Origin: JAENVU01 sp963756815
Lineage (GTDB): Bacteria > Actinomycetota > Acidimicrobiia > IMCC26256 > JAENVU01
NCBI GenBank assembly: GCA_963756815.1
Contig: CAVWPR010000045.1
Location: forward strand, 62,001 to 126,000
Direction: 5' to 3'
DNA length: 64,000 nucleotides
The notes under the pieces are model-generated. The model worked only from the letters and a program-made list of their open reading frames with translations. It was not told the origin of the DNA and ran no database searches. Shown here piece by piece: positions 1 to 8,274 of this stretch (its first letter is position 1; each line of letters begins with the position of its first letter). The position numbers were made by a program, and so were the translations under genes.

Positions 1-207
1 GACCCGCTCGATGCGCTCGACATCGCCACGCGAGAGCGCGCGACCGAGATGTTCGTCAGGGACGTGAACGAGACGGATCACACGCCGCGCAATCTGATCG
101 ACACCATGGTGCCCGAGCACTTCGTGGCTTGCACCTTGGAGGTCGAGGAGCTGTACGACCAGACGCCCGGCCCGCACGCCGGAGCGAGCCTTCCGGTCGA
201 GCCGTGA
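1..207 (+). CDS. C-terminal fragment of an unrecognised protein
   Basis: An open frame runs from the first base to a TGA at 205-207 and encodes the last 68 residues of a protein that begins outside the window. The piece is acidic and soluble, with no membrane segment, and ends in a Pro/Gly-rich tail (…GPHAGASLPVEP). I do not recognise the family from this fragment. Its stop overlaps the GTG start of the next gene (GTGA at 204-207), so the two are very likely translationally coupled and functionally linked. Confidence 0.6.
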   Translation, partial: DPLDALDIATRERATEMFVRDVNETDHTPRNLIDTMVPEHFVACTLEVEELYDQTPGPHAGASLPVEP

Positions 208-1586
208 GCACCGAGGCATCCGAGCTCGAGCTCGAGGATCTGCGACCGTGCTGTGAGGGCGTCGTCCCTCCCGTGCTGGCGACCGCCGACGCCCGCGGTC
301 TGCCGAACGTCACCTACCTCTCCTGCGCGCACATCGTCGACAGCGAACGGATCGCCTTGTCGAACCAGTTCTTCTCCAAGACGGCACGCAACGTCATGGA
401 GAACCCGCGCGCATCGCTGCTCCTGATCGACCCGCGTGACTACGGGCAGTACCGGGTGGCGCTCCAGTACGAGCGAACGGACCGGCACGGACCCGCGTTC
501 GAGGCGCTCCGGCGGGACGTCGACACCGTGGCCGCGCTGCAGGGCATGCAGGACGTGTTCCGGCTGCGGGCCGCCGACGTGTACCGCGTCGTGCGCATCG
601 AGCAGCTGCGGGCGGGTGTCGTCGACGAGGACGCACCGCCGGCGCACGGGACGGCGGTGGGCGGACCGGCGGAGATCGCCGAGCTCAGCATGCGGTTGGG
701 TCGGGCGCCGGATCTCGACACGCTGGTGGCGACGGCGCTGCGGGGACTCGCCGAGCTGTTGGGCTTCGAGCACTCGATCCTCGTGCTCGTCGACGAGACC
801 GGTTCCCGGCTCTACACGATCGCGAGTCACGGCTACGCGTCCGAGGGCGTCGGCTCGGAGGTGGCGGTGGGCGAGGGAACCATCGGCGTCGTCGCCGATC
901 AGTGCCGGGCCGTGCGCGTCGCCAACATGACCCAGGTCCGCAAGTACGCACGAGCGGTGCGCCACAGCTTCGAAGCGGACGGGCACGTGGGCCCGGGGGT
1001 GGAGATCCCGATGCCGGGCCTCGAGCGGGCCGAGACCCAGCTCGCCGTGCCCGCCATGGCAATGGGCCGACTCGTGGGCGTGCTGATGGTGGAGTCCGAG
1101 CGGAAGCTCGCCTTCGACACCGACGACGAAGCCGTCCTGGCCGTGGTGGCCGGAATGCTCGCGAGCGCCATCGAGATCGACCTCGTGCGCGAACGCACCG
1201 AGGTCGCGACCGGAGCGGCTCCGACCTCGCCGTCGCGCCAGGAGCGCGGCGGAGTGCCCACCGCGCAGGTGCGGTTCTTCGCCGTCGACGGCAGCGTGTT
1301 CCTCGGCACCGACTACCTCATCAAGGGCGTCGCCGGTCGGATCCTGTGGTCGCTCGTCAACCAGTACGTGTCCGAGGGTCGTGAGGAGTTCACCAACCGG
1401 GAGGTGCGGCTCGACCCGTCGCTCGACCTGCCCGAGTTCCGCGACAACCTCGAGAGCCGGTTGATCCTGCTCAAGCGCCGCCTCGACGAGCGCGACGCTC
1501 CGATCCGCATCGAGAAGACGGGTCGCGGACGCTTCCGGCTCGTGGTCGACGCACCGCTCCAGCTCGACGCGGTCAACGCGGAGTAG
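204..1586 (+). CDS. PNPOx-like / GAF sensor protein with C-terminal winged-helix-like domain
   Basis: A protein of about 460 residues. Residues ~20-130 resemble the split-barrel flavin-binding fold of the pyridoxamine 5'-phosphate oxidase family (PPVLATADARGLPNVTYLS…). Residues ~160-325 are a GAF domain (LDTLVATALRGLAELLGF…, then …VGVLMVESE). The last ~100 residues, with a …TGRGRFRLVV end, look like a winged-helix DNA-binding domain of the response-regulator type. The combination suggests a flavin- or ligand-sensing regulator; the ligand is unknown. The GTG start at 204 is chosen because it overlaps the upstream stop (GTGA) and because residues before it in this frame are low-complexity. Confidence 0.75.
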   Translation: MSTEASELELEDLRPCCEGVVPPVLATADARGLPNVTYLSCAHIVDSERIALSNQFFSKTARNVMENPRASLLLIDPRDYGQYRVALQYERTDRHGPAFEALRRDVDTVAALQGMQDVFRLRAADVYRVVRIEQLRAGVVDEDAPPAHGTAVGGPAEIAELSMRLGRAPDLDTLVATALRGLAELLGFEHSILVLVDETGSRLYTIASHGYASEGVGSEVAVGEGTIGVVADQCRAVRVANMTQVRKYARAVRHSFEADGHVGPGVEIPMPGLERAETQLAVPAMAMGRLVGVLMVESERKLAFDTDDEAVLAVVAGMLASAIEIDLVRERTEVATGAAPTSPSRQERGGVPTAQVRFFAVDGSVFLGTDYLIKGVAGRILWSLVNQYVSEGREEFTNREVRLDPSLDLPEFRDNLESRLILLKRRLDERDAPIRIEKTGRGRFRLVVDAPLQLDAVNAE

Positions 1587-1826
1587 TCCCGGACCGGTCC
1601 TTGAGTCGTTCGGTCGGGCGTCCGGGCGTCTCGGGGTGTGACGGCCGAGGCGCCTCACCGCATCTCGGAGCCAGGAGTCCCGGACCGGTCCTTCAGTCGT
1701 TCGGTCGGGCGTCCGGGCGCCTCGGGGTGTGACGGCCGAGGCGCCTCACTGCATCTCGGAGCCAGGAGTCCCGGACCGGTCTTTCAGTCGTTCGGTCGGG
1801 CGTCCGGGCGCCTCGGGGTGTGACGG
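1585..1826 (+). repeat. 91-bp tandem repeat, about 2.7 copies
   Basis: Copies start at 1585, 1676 and 1767, exactly 91 bp apart; the third stops at 1826. Copies 1 and 2 differ at three positions over 91 bp. Each complete copy contains the 10-bp palindrome GAGGCGCCTC. The third copy includes the last 14 codons and the stop (1784-1786) of the minus-strand gene at 1784-3083, so copies 1 and 2 are duplications of a gene 3' end plus its downstream flank. The array fills the gap between two convergent genes. Confidence 0.9.
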
Positions 1827-3083
1827 AAGACGAAGTTGGCCGCGGTGCTGAAGCGGGCGAGCGCGGTCTCGGGCTCCTCGAGGCGGGCCTCGGCGTCGGG
1901 GTCGACGCTCAGCTCGTAGGCGAAGCGCTCGTCATCACGCGGCGCCAGCGCGCGGGCCGAGCCGCGCGGGTCGAGGACGCGGGCCAGCGCGTCGATCGCG
2001 CGGTCGCCCGCGCCGCCGAGCCCGGCGAGCCACGTGTGGTCGTCACCCTCCTCGAACACGTCGGACGGTCCGAACGCGAGCCGGACGGTGCGGTCGTCCA
2101 CCACCTCGACGCGTGCGTCCACGTACTCCGGCGGTTGGAACGTCGGGTGCAGGGCGAGCACCCGTGCCAGCGACGCGGCATCGGTGCCGGTGATCCCGAG
2201 CGCGGCCGCGATGCGGCCCGGCCGTCACCGGCGTCACGCCGGTGAGCACGCGCGGGCCGTTCTCGGACGCGGCCTCGGGGCCCACGCGCTGCGCGACCGA
2301 CATCAGGTGGCCACGGAACAGCAGGTGGCTCTGGCGCGCGACCTCCGGCAGGATCGCGAGCAGCACCTCGCGGGAGAAGTCCTCGAAGCGCAGGTCGGCG
2401 TCGAGCGGGCCGGAGTAGTCGCGCCGGCCCTCGGAGCCGTCGGGCGTGACCGGTGGGACCACGGGCGCCGACGCCGCGAGCGAGGTCTCGAGGATCGCCT
2501 GGTTCGGGTGGGGCTCGGGCGTCGGGTGCGCCGGATCGATCGAGACCGTCCAGTGGCAGTGGGGGTGCCGGTCGGCCGGTCGGCGGGGTGGGCGGTGGAC
2601 GGGCCGGACCAGCGCGTGTGGGCTCGTGGCCAGCGCCGTCGCGTCGAACGTGGGGTCCTCGATGGTGTGGCACATGCCGTGCACCCACTCGTCGCCCATC
2701 GGCTCGACGTCCATGAGCGCGCCGCAGTGGTCGAGCCAGAACTCGCCGTGCTCGTCGTCGTCCACCCGTACTCGGAAGTCCATGTACTGGGGCGGCGCGC
2801 CGATGTCGATCTGGATGTTCTTCAGGATCGTGGCCACCGTCGGCTCGCGGAACGAGAGCAGCTCCTGCGTGCGCAGCGAGTAGATCGGGCTGGCCGCCAT
2901 CCACTCGTCGATCGCGACCTGCTCGGCCTCCTTGCGGTCGACGCCGCGCTCGTAGAGGAGCGGGACCGCGACGCGGTCCTGCAGGTGGCCGTGGAGCAGC
3001 CACTCACGCAGCAGGACGGCGAGCTCGTCGCGGGTCAGCGCCTCGAGCGCAGGGGGAACGACGGGTGTGGGCGTCGACGACAT
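1784..3083 (-). CDS. conserved hypothetical protein, frameshifted
   Basis: The N-terminal part (ATG at 3083) reads MSSTPTPVVPPALEALTRDE… to about position 2225. The continuation (…RIAAALGITGTDAASLARVL…) lies in another frame down to the stop at 1784, so a single indel near 2220, in a run reading gcggcccggccg, splits the gene. Joined, it is about 430 residues, soluble, and rich in His/Cys near residues 115-180 (WLDHCGALMDVE, GMCHTIEDPTF, HPHCHW), which hints at metal or cofactor binding. I do not recognise the family. It lies 19 bp downstream of the acyl-CoA dehydrogenase on the same strand, so a shared transcript is likely. Its last codons lie inside the 91-bp repeat. Confidence 0.6.
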
Positions 3084-3102
3084 GGCGACTCCGATCGGAG
3101 GC

Positions 3103-4263
3103 TCAGTAGGACTTCGGCAGGCCGAGTGACTGCTGGGCCACGAAGTTGAGGACCATCTCGCGACTCACCGGCGCGATCCGCAGCAGGCGCACCATGCCCC
3201 AGAGGTCGGCGAGGCCGTACTCGCTCGCGAGCCCGTTGCCACCGTGGGTCTGGATCGCGGCGTCGAGTGCGTGCAGGCCCGCCTCGGCGGCCGAGTACTT
3301 GGCCATGTTCGCGGCCTCGCCCGCGGCGACGCGGTCGTCGGCGTGGTCGTGCATCCACGCGGCCTTGGCGGTCATGAGCCGCGCGAGCTCCACCTCGATC
3401 TTGGCGACGGCGAGCGGATGCGCGATGCCCTGGTGGCGTCCGATCGGCGTGCCCCACACCTCGCGGTCGTTGGCGTACGCGGCGGCTCGGTCGAGCGCGT
3501 ACCGGCCGATGCCGGTGCAGATCGACGCGCTCATGATGCGCTCGGGGTTCAGCCCGACGAACACCTGGCGCAGGCCCTCGTGCTCGTCGCCGAGGAGGCG
3601 GTCGGCCGGCACCTCGACGTCGTCGAAGAACAGCGTGTACTGCTTCTCCGGCGCGCGGATCTCCATGTCGATCTGCGTGCGCTCCAGGCCCGGGGCGTCG
3701 GTGTCGACGATGAACAGCGAGAGCTTCCCGCGTCCGGTCTCCGGGTCGGTGCCGGTGCGCGTCACCACCACCATCTGGGCGGCTTCGTCGACACCGGAGA
3801 TGTAGGTCTTCGCCCCGTTGAGGCGGTAGACGTCGCCGTCGCGCGTGGCGGTCGTCGCGATGTTGTGGCTGTTCGAGCCCGCGTCGGGCTCGGTGATCGC
3901 GAACACCATCTTCGTGCCGGTCACCATCGGGCGGAGCCATCGCTCCCGCTGCGCGACGGTGCCGAAGTGCTTGATGAGCTCCGCGCAGATGGCGGGGGAG
4001 ACGAGGACGAGGAGGAGCGGGCAGCCCACTGCGGCGAGCTCCTCGCACACGATGGCCAGCTCCGACATGCCGGCCCCGCCGCCACCGAGCTCTTCGGGTA
4101 GGTGCACGCCGAGGAAGCCGAGCTCGGCGACCGCGTCCCAGAGCTCCTGGGTGCGGCCGTCGGTGCGGGACTGCGCGGCGTAGTAGTCGTGCCCGAACTT
4201 CTCGCCGACGTCACGGACGGCGGCCCGCAGCATCTCCTGCTCGGGGCTCTCGGTGAACTCCAT
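3103..4263 (-). CDS. acyl-CoA dehydrogenase family protein
   Basis: 386 residues, the normal length for a flavin-dependent acyl-CoA dehydrogenase. The flavin-contacting strand FAITEPDAGSNSHNIAT (about 121-137) and the C-terminal QTHGGNGLASEYGLADLWG helix are clear. The usual catalytic Glu of the YEGT loop is absent; this protein has RIAPVSREM there. A Glu in NPERIMSAS (residue 241) matches the alternative catalytic position used by isovaleryl- and long-chain enzymes, so the enzyme may still be active, on branched or unusual acyl-CoAs. It starts the minus-strand pair with the hypothetical gene at 1784-3083. Confidence 0.9.
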   Translation of the reverse strand: MEFTESPEQEMLRAAVRDVGEKFGHDYYAAQSRTDGRTQELWDAVAELGFLGVHLPEELGGGGAGMSELAIVCEELAAVGCPLLLVLVSPAICAELIKHFGTVAQRERWLRPMVTGTKMVFAITEPDAGSNSHNIATTATRDGDVYRLNGAKTYISGVDEAAQMVVVTRTGTDPETGRGKLSLFIVDTDAPGLERTQIDMEIRAPEKQYTLFFDDVEVPADRLLGDEHEGLRQVFVGLNPERIMSASICTGIGRYALDRAAAYANDREVWGTPIGRHQGIAHPLAVAKIEVELARLMTAKAAWMHDHADDRVAAGEAANMAKYSAAEAGLHALDAAIQTHGGNGLASEYGLADLWGMVRLLRIAPVSREMVLNFVAQQSLGLPKSY

Positions 4264-4284
4264 GGCGCGACCGTACCGCCGGTG

Positions 4285-4953
4285 TCAGCCGCCCGGCGCC
4301 TCCCCGGCTGAGGTCGGCGACGAGTCGTCGTGCGGAGAGTTCGAGGCGGCGAGGCGCGTGAAGACGGGCACGAACACGTCGACCCACGCGCGCAGCACAC
4401 GGTCGTCGTCGAGGCCGAGGACCGTCTGCCCGGTCGCCCATTCGATGAGCCGGTGGTACACGAGCGGTCCGACGAACAGGAATGCGAGCGCGTCGGCGTC
4501 GAGGTCGCCGGCTCCGCTCGCGTCCTGGCTCGCCCGGATCGCCGCGGCGGTGGTGGCGTACGCGAGCTCGAGGTTGCTCGCCTCCTGCGCCTCGAGCACA
4601 CCCGGCGGCAGGTTGTGCGCCTCGCGCAACATGATGAGCGCGACGTCGCGGTGCTCGTCGGCGTTGGCGAGCACGAAGCGGCCGAGTCGTTCGAGGAAGT
4701 CCGGGACCTGATCGGGCGCCGGGCGTGACCACGCCCCGGCCTCGGCCTGGACCTGCGCACCGTGTGCGAGTTGGGCCTCGAGCACGCCCCGGACGAGGTC
4801 GTCCTTGGTCGCGAAGTAGCGGTGGACCCCGCCCGAGCCGCGGCGCAGACCGACGGCCTCCTCGATCTGGGCGACCGTCGTGGCCTTGATGCCCTGGGTG
4901 GCGAAGAGACGCGTCGCCGCGGCGACGATGCGATCGCGGGTTGCGGCGGCCAC
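4285..4953 (-). CDS. TetR/AcrR family transcriptional regulator
   Basis: 222 residues from a GTG at 4953. Residues ~4-50 form the TetR helix-turn-helix (RDRIVAAATRLFATQGIKAT … VHRYFATKDDLVRGVLEA). The C-terminal all-helical ligand domain is variable and gives no ligand. It is divergent from the P450 gene, with only 47 bp between the two start codons. A 14-bp inverted repeat in that gap suggests that it represses itself and the P450. The stop is 21 bp from the start of the acyl-CoA dehydrogenase gene, so those genes may be part of its regulon. Confidence 0.9.
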   Translation of the reverse strand: MAAATRDRIVAAATRLFATQGIKATTVAQIEEAVGLRRGSGGVHRYFATKDDLVRGVLEAQLAHGAQVQAEAGAWSRPAPDQVPDFLERLGRFVLANADEHRDVALIMLREAHNLPPGVLEAQEASNLELAYATTAAAIRASQDASGAGDLDADALAFLFVGPLVYHRLIEWATGQTVLGLDDDRVLRAWVDVFVPVFTRLAASNSPHDDSSPTSAGEAPGG

Positions 4954-4970
4954 GGGCCCAGGCTACAAAG

Positions 4971-4984
4971 AAAGCACTTGCTTT
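4971..4984. promoter_or_regulatory. Probable TetR operator between regulator and P450
   Basis: AAAGCA-CT-TGCTTT is a perfect inverted repeat with 6-bp arms. It sits in the 47-bp divergent gap between the TetR (start 4953) and P450 (start 5001) genes. An outer CAAAG/CTTTG pair (4967-4971 and 4981-4985) adds a second, nested symmetry. It is AT-rich compared with its surroundings. Position and symmetry fit a TetR-dimer operator; binding itself is inferred. Confidence 0.6.
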
Positions 4985-5000
4985 GACGGGAGGGCCGGCA

Positions 5001-6284
5001 ATGGACGACGTGCCCGTGATCCGGATCGATCGCTCGCTGCGTCGCTCGCTCCGTCGGTTCAGTGAGGATCGGCTCCGGTACCTCGACGAGGCGGCCGCGG
5101 CCGGGGCGGTCGCGCGCCTGCGCTTCGGACCGTCGACCGTCGTCGTGGTCAGCGACGTCGAGATCGCCCGGCGGCTGCTCGTGACCGACGGTGCCGCGTG
5201 GACGCGGCCACCGGCCATGCGGTTCCCGGTACGGCTCGGCGTGGGCGAGAACCTCTTCACGCAGTCGGATCGGGCGTGGTCGCACGTCCAGCCGCTCGTC
5301 GCGCCGGCGTTCCGAGCTCGCGCGCTCGCCGCGCCGTTGGCTCGTCTCGACGAGATCGTCGCCGACGAGGTCGCGGCGATCCCGGTGGGACCCGAGCTGG
5401 ATCTCGAGCTCGTGATGGGTCGCATCGCGCTCGTCATCGCAGCGTGGGTGTTCCTCGGTGACCGGTTGGACACCGAACGAGCGCAGGAGCTCGCGGATCA
5501 CCAGCGTCACGTCGTCGCCTGGATCGGTCATCGGCTCGGGATGCTCTCGGCCGGCATGCCGCTGGCTGCCGGCGCCGAGTACCGACGGGTGTGCGCGCAC
5601 CGCGCCGCGCTGGAGCGGTACGTGGACGCTGTCATCGATCGTGCCGAGCGGCGGAACGAGGACGCGACGACCGTGCTGGGTGCGCTCCGTGCCGTTCGCG
5701 TCCGCGGACGCGCCATTCCGCGTCGCGCGTTGCGGAGTCAGGTCCTCGGGCTCCTGCTCGCGGGCAACGAGACCACCGCGGCCGCGCTGTCGTGGGTGCT
5801 CGTGCACGCGGCCGGCGAGCCGGAGTGCTGGGCCACGCTGCGCAGACGACCGGAGGCGGCGGATGACTTCGTGACCGAGAGCCTGCGCCTGCACCCGCCG
5901 GCCTGGGGTCTGATCCGTACGCCGACGGCGGGAGGAACCGAGCTGCACACGGGCGACCGCTCGGTCCGTGTCCGCCGTCCCGGCGTCGTGACGGCCTACA
6001 TCCGGGGCATGCACCGGGACCCGGCCGTCTGGCCGGATCCGGACCGTTTCGACCCGTCGCGGCATGCGGCCGACGGCGGTGGTCACGCCCGTCAGCTGAT
6101 CCCGTTCGGGCTGGGCCCGCGCGGTTGCATCGGGCAGCATCTCGCGCTCGCCGAGCTCCGTGCCCTCGCGCCTGCGTTGGCCCGGCGCGGAGATGTCGTG
6201 ACCGTGGGCGTGATCGAGGAGTCCGCCGATTTCGCCCTCCGCCCGCGCGGCGGCCTGCGCGGCGGGTTCACGCCGCCCGGGTGA
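5001..6284 (+). CDS. cytochrome P450
   Basis: About 427 residues from ATG 5001, preceded by GGGAGG at 4988-4993; a longer in-frame start would run back across the operator. All P450 signatures are present: the I-helix AGNETT (about residues 254-259), the ExxR motif ESLR (293-296), and the heme loop FGLGPRGCIG with the thiolate Cys at about 376. There is no membrane anchor, as is usual for bacterial soluble P450s. No ferredoxin or reductase gene is adjacent. Substrate unknown; the divergent TetR gene suggests induction by a small hydrophobic compound. Confidence 0.93.
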   Translation: MDDVPVIRIDRSLRRSLRRFSEDRLRYLDEAAAAGAVARLRFGPSTVVVVSDVEIARRLLVTDGAAWTRPPAMRFPVRLGVGENLFTQSDRAWSHVQPLVAPAFRARALAAPLARLDEIVADEVAAIPVGPELDLELVMGRIALVIAAWVFLGDRLDTERAQELADHQRHVVAWIGHRLGMLSAGMPLAAGAEYRRVCAHRAALERYVDAVIDRAERRNEDATTVLGALRAVRVRGRAIPRRALRSQVLGLLLAGNETTAAALSWVLVHAAGEPECWATLRRRPEAADDFVTESLRLHPPAWGLIRTPTAGGTELHTGDRSVRVRRPGVVTAYIRGMHRDPAVWPDPDRFDPSRHAADGGGHARQLIPFGLGPRGCIGQHLALAELRALAPALARRGDVVTVGVIEESADFALRPRGGLRGGFTPPG

Positions 6285-6323
6285 GGACACGGCGTTCCGC
6301 TTCCGGGTCAACCTCGGGCGTGG

Positions 6324-6869
6324 TCAACCTCGGGTCGCGAGCACGTGCTCGACGGCGCGGACGGCGGCGGTCACGTCGCCCGCCACGACCGTCACGCGGT
6401 GCGCGGTGGGTCGGGTCGCGAGAAAGCGGTCGTAGGCGTCGTACATGTCGCCGATGGCGCCGGGCCCGATCCGGTCGGCCAACGCGCGGGCGTCCGGATG
6501 CGAGATGCGCGCGTCGAAGCGTTCGAGCCCCTCCGCACGGTTCACGACGAGCGCGATCTCGACGAAGTGCGCACCGTGCTCGGACGCGACGCGTTCGAGC
6601 GCGTCCGCGAGCTCGGGGCGGGCGACGAACTGCGGCACGACGACGTCGTGACCCGCCGACACGTGGGTGCCCGCCATGGCGAGCGCGAGATCGCGCGCGG
6701 CGCGTCCCGCGTCGCCGGCATGGTCGAGCCAATCGCCGAGGAGTCCCCGGACGACGTCGATGTCGAGGTTCAGCGCCAGTGGACGGACCGCGACGAGCGC
6801 GGCGGCGATGGTCGACTTGCCACTGGCCGGGGGCCCGTTGACCAGCACGAGGTGGGGCACGCCGGGCAC
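6324..6869 (-). CDS. P-loop AAA/kinase-like ATPase
   Basis: Starting at one of two GTG codons (6869 or 6860), this is a protein of about 180 residues whose Walker A motif GPPASGKST lies within the first 20 residues. It also shows NLDIDVVRGLLG and an Arg/Asp-rich C-terminal half. This is the layout of small phosphotransferase-type P-loop proteins (AAA_33/zeta-like, gluconate-kinase-like). The phosphorylated substrate cannot be read from the sequence. Frame upstream of the GTGs is low-complexity and overlaps the divergent gene, so a longer start is unlikely. Confidence 0.7.
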   Translation of the reverse strand: MPGVPHLVLVNGPPASGKSTIAAALVAVRPLALNLDIDVVRGLLGDWLDHAGDAGRAARDLALAMAGTHVSAGHDVVVPQFVARPELADALERVASEHGAHFVEIALVVNRAEGLERFDARISHPDARALADRIGPGAIGDMYDAYDRFLATRPTAHRVTVVAGDVTAAVRAVEHVLATRG

Positions 6870-6907
6870 CGTAGGACGGCGTTGACGTGAGCGGTACCGT
6901 GCCCGCC

Positions 6908-7700
6908 ATGCCCGTGGACCTGGATGCGCTCGCCGACGATCTCGGCGAGGAGACGCACGTGCTGCTCGCGCTGATCGAGCCCCTCGACCTCGCAGGATGG
7001 GCGACGCCCACGCCCGCGCCGGGCTGGCGGATCCAGGAGCAGATCGCACACCTCGCGTACTTCGACGAGCAGGCCGCGCTCGCGGCGCGCGACGCGGACG
7101 CCTTCCAGCGTGAGCTCGAGGCGGCGCTCGCCGATCCCGACGGCATCACCGAGCGCATCGCGGCGCGCTCGACGCGACCTGGAGCCGGCCGCGGTGCTCG
7201 ACTGGTTCCTCGCGGCGCGCGCCGAGATGGTCGCGACGTTCCTCGCCCTCGACCCTTCGACGCGCGTGCCGTGGTACGGGCCACCGATGAGCCTCGGATC
7301 GTCGTTGACCGCGCGGATCATGGAGACCTGGGCCCATGGTCAGGACGTGGCCGACGCGCTCGGTGCCGAGCATCCGGTCACGCCGGCCCTCGAGCACGTG
7401 GCCTACCTCGGGTTCCGCACGATCGGCTTCTCGTTCGTGAACCGTGGGCTGGAGGCGCCCGACGTCGCGGTCGCGGTCGAGCTGACGGCTCCTGACGGCA
7501 CGACCTGGTCGTTCGGCGACCCGGACGCAGTGGACCGAGTCGCCGGGCCTGCGCTCGACTTCGCGCTCGTCGTCACCCAGCGCCGCAACCTCGCCGACAC
7601 CGATCTCGCGGTCGTGGGCCCGGTGGCCGCGGAGTGGATGGGCATCGCGCAGGCCTTCGCCGGACCGCCGGGCGAGGGCCGTCCGCCCGTCCGAGTCTGA
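6908..7700 (+). CDS. TIGR03084-type maleylpyruvate-isomerase-fold protein, frameshifted
   Basis: The N-terminal half (MPVDLDALADDLGEETHVL…, PAPGWRIQEQIAHLAYFDEQ) and the C-terminal half (RDLEPAAVLDWFLAARAEMV… METWAHGQDVADALG…) are adjacent but in different frames; the frame changes near 7172. Together they give about 263 residues matching the actinobacterial TIGR03084 family, a DinB/maleylpyruvate-isomerase-like four-helix fold. The His residues in QIAHLAYFD and ETWAHGQDV are the expected metal ligands of that fold. Such proteins are often linked to mycothiol-dependent chemistry, but the reaction is not known. A strong hairpin terminator follows. Confidence 0.75.
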
Positions 7701-7705
7701 ACACG

Positions 7706-7742
7706 CGGAACGGCCCGGACCGATGCGGTCCGGGCCGTTCCG
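7706..7742. terminator. Bidirectional hairpin terminator
   Basis: A perfect 17-bp inverted repeat (CGGAACGGCCCGGACCG / CGGTCCGGGCCGTTCCG) with a 3-base ATG centre lies between the convergent genes ending at 7700 and 7760. No T-run follows on either side, which is common for actinobacterial terminators. Confidence 0.8.
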
Positions 7743-7759
7743 ACGAGCAGGTGCGCGGA

Positions 7760-8158
7760 CTACGCCGGCGGTGCGAAGAACTCGAGCGCGATGCCGTCGG
7801 GGTCGCGGAAGCTCACGCCGGAGCCGTAGTGCGCGTCCTTGATGCCGCCGTGCTCGATGCCGAGCTCGTCGAGACGAGAGGCCCACTTCTCGAGCTCGGC
7901 CCGGCCGGCGCAGCCGAAGGCCACGTGGTCGAGACCGACGCGGTACTCGCTGAAGGCGTCGGCCGGCGCCGGGGTGTCGTGCTGGTGCAGCCCGAGCAAC
8001 ATGCCGCCGGACAGCAGGTACACGGTGTGGTGCATGTTCGGGTCGGTGTCCTCGTCGAGCACGGGCTCGGCACCGAGCAGCGCCTCGTACCAGGGGATGC
8101 TGGTGGCGAGGTCGCGGACCGTCAGTGCGACGTGGGTGATGGGCGGGAAGGTGGTCAT
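7760..8158 (-). CDS. VOC (glyoxalase/bleomycin-resistance) family protein
   Basis: 132 residues from ATG 8158, with a GAGGAG ribosome-binding site just upstream; the longer in-frame extension is low-complexity and is rejected. The two beta-alpha-beta-beta-beta modules of the VOC fold are visible: THVALTVRDLATSIPWYEALLG at the start and GLDHVAFGCAGRAELEKWASRL … SFRDPDGIALEFFAPPA at the end. His and Glu residues in these modules (HVAL, GLDHVAF, ALEFF) are typical metal ligands. Substrate unknown. It converges on the gene at 6908-7700 across the terminator hairpin. Confidence 0.88.
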   Translation of the reverse strand: MTTFPPITHVALTVRDLATSIPWYEALLGAEPVLDEDTDPNMHHTVYLLSGGMLLGLHQHDTPAPADAFSEYRVGLDHVAFGCAGRAELEKWASRLDELGIEHGGIKDAHYGSGVSFRDPDGIALEFFAPPA

Positions 8159-8274
8159 GGTGGATCTGCTCCTCGGTCGGGTCGGGTTCGCGGCGGCGGC
8201 CGGGATCTCCCCAGCTGCCGGACGCAGGGTGACGTAGCGTCTCGTCGAGTATCCGTGGGAGCAGGAGTGTGGCA

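Noticed and set aside
3921..6311. 796-codon open frame on the minus strand
   Set aside because: It covers the P450 gene in antisense and joins into the dehydrogenase region out of frame; protein-like signals lie only in the other frames.
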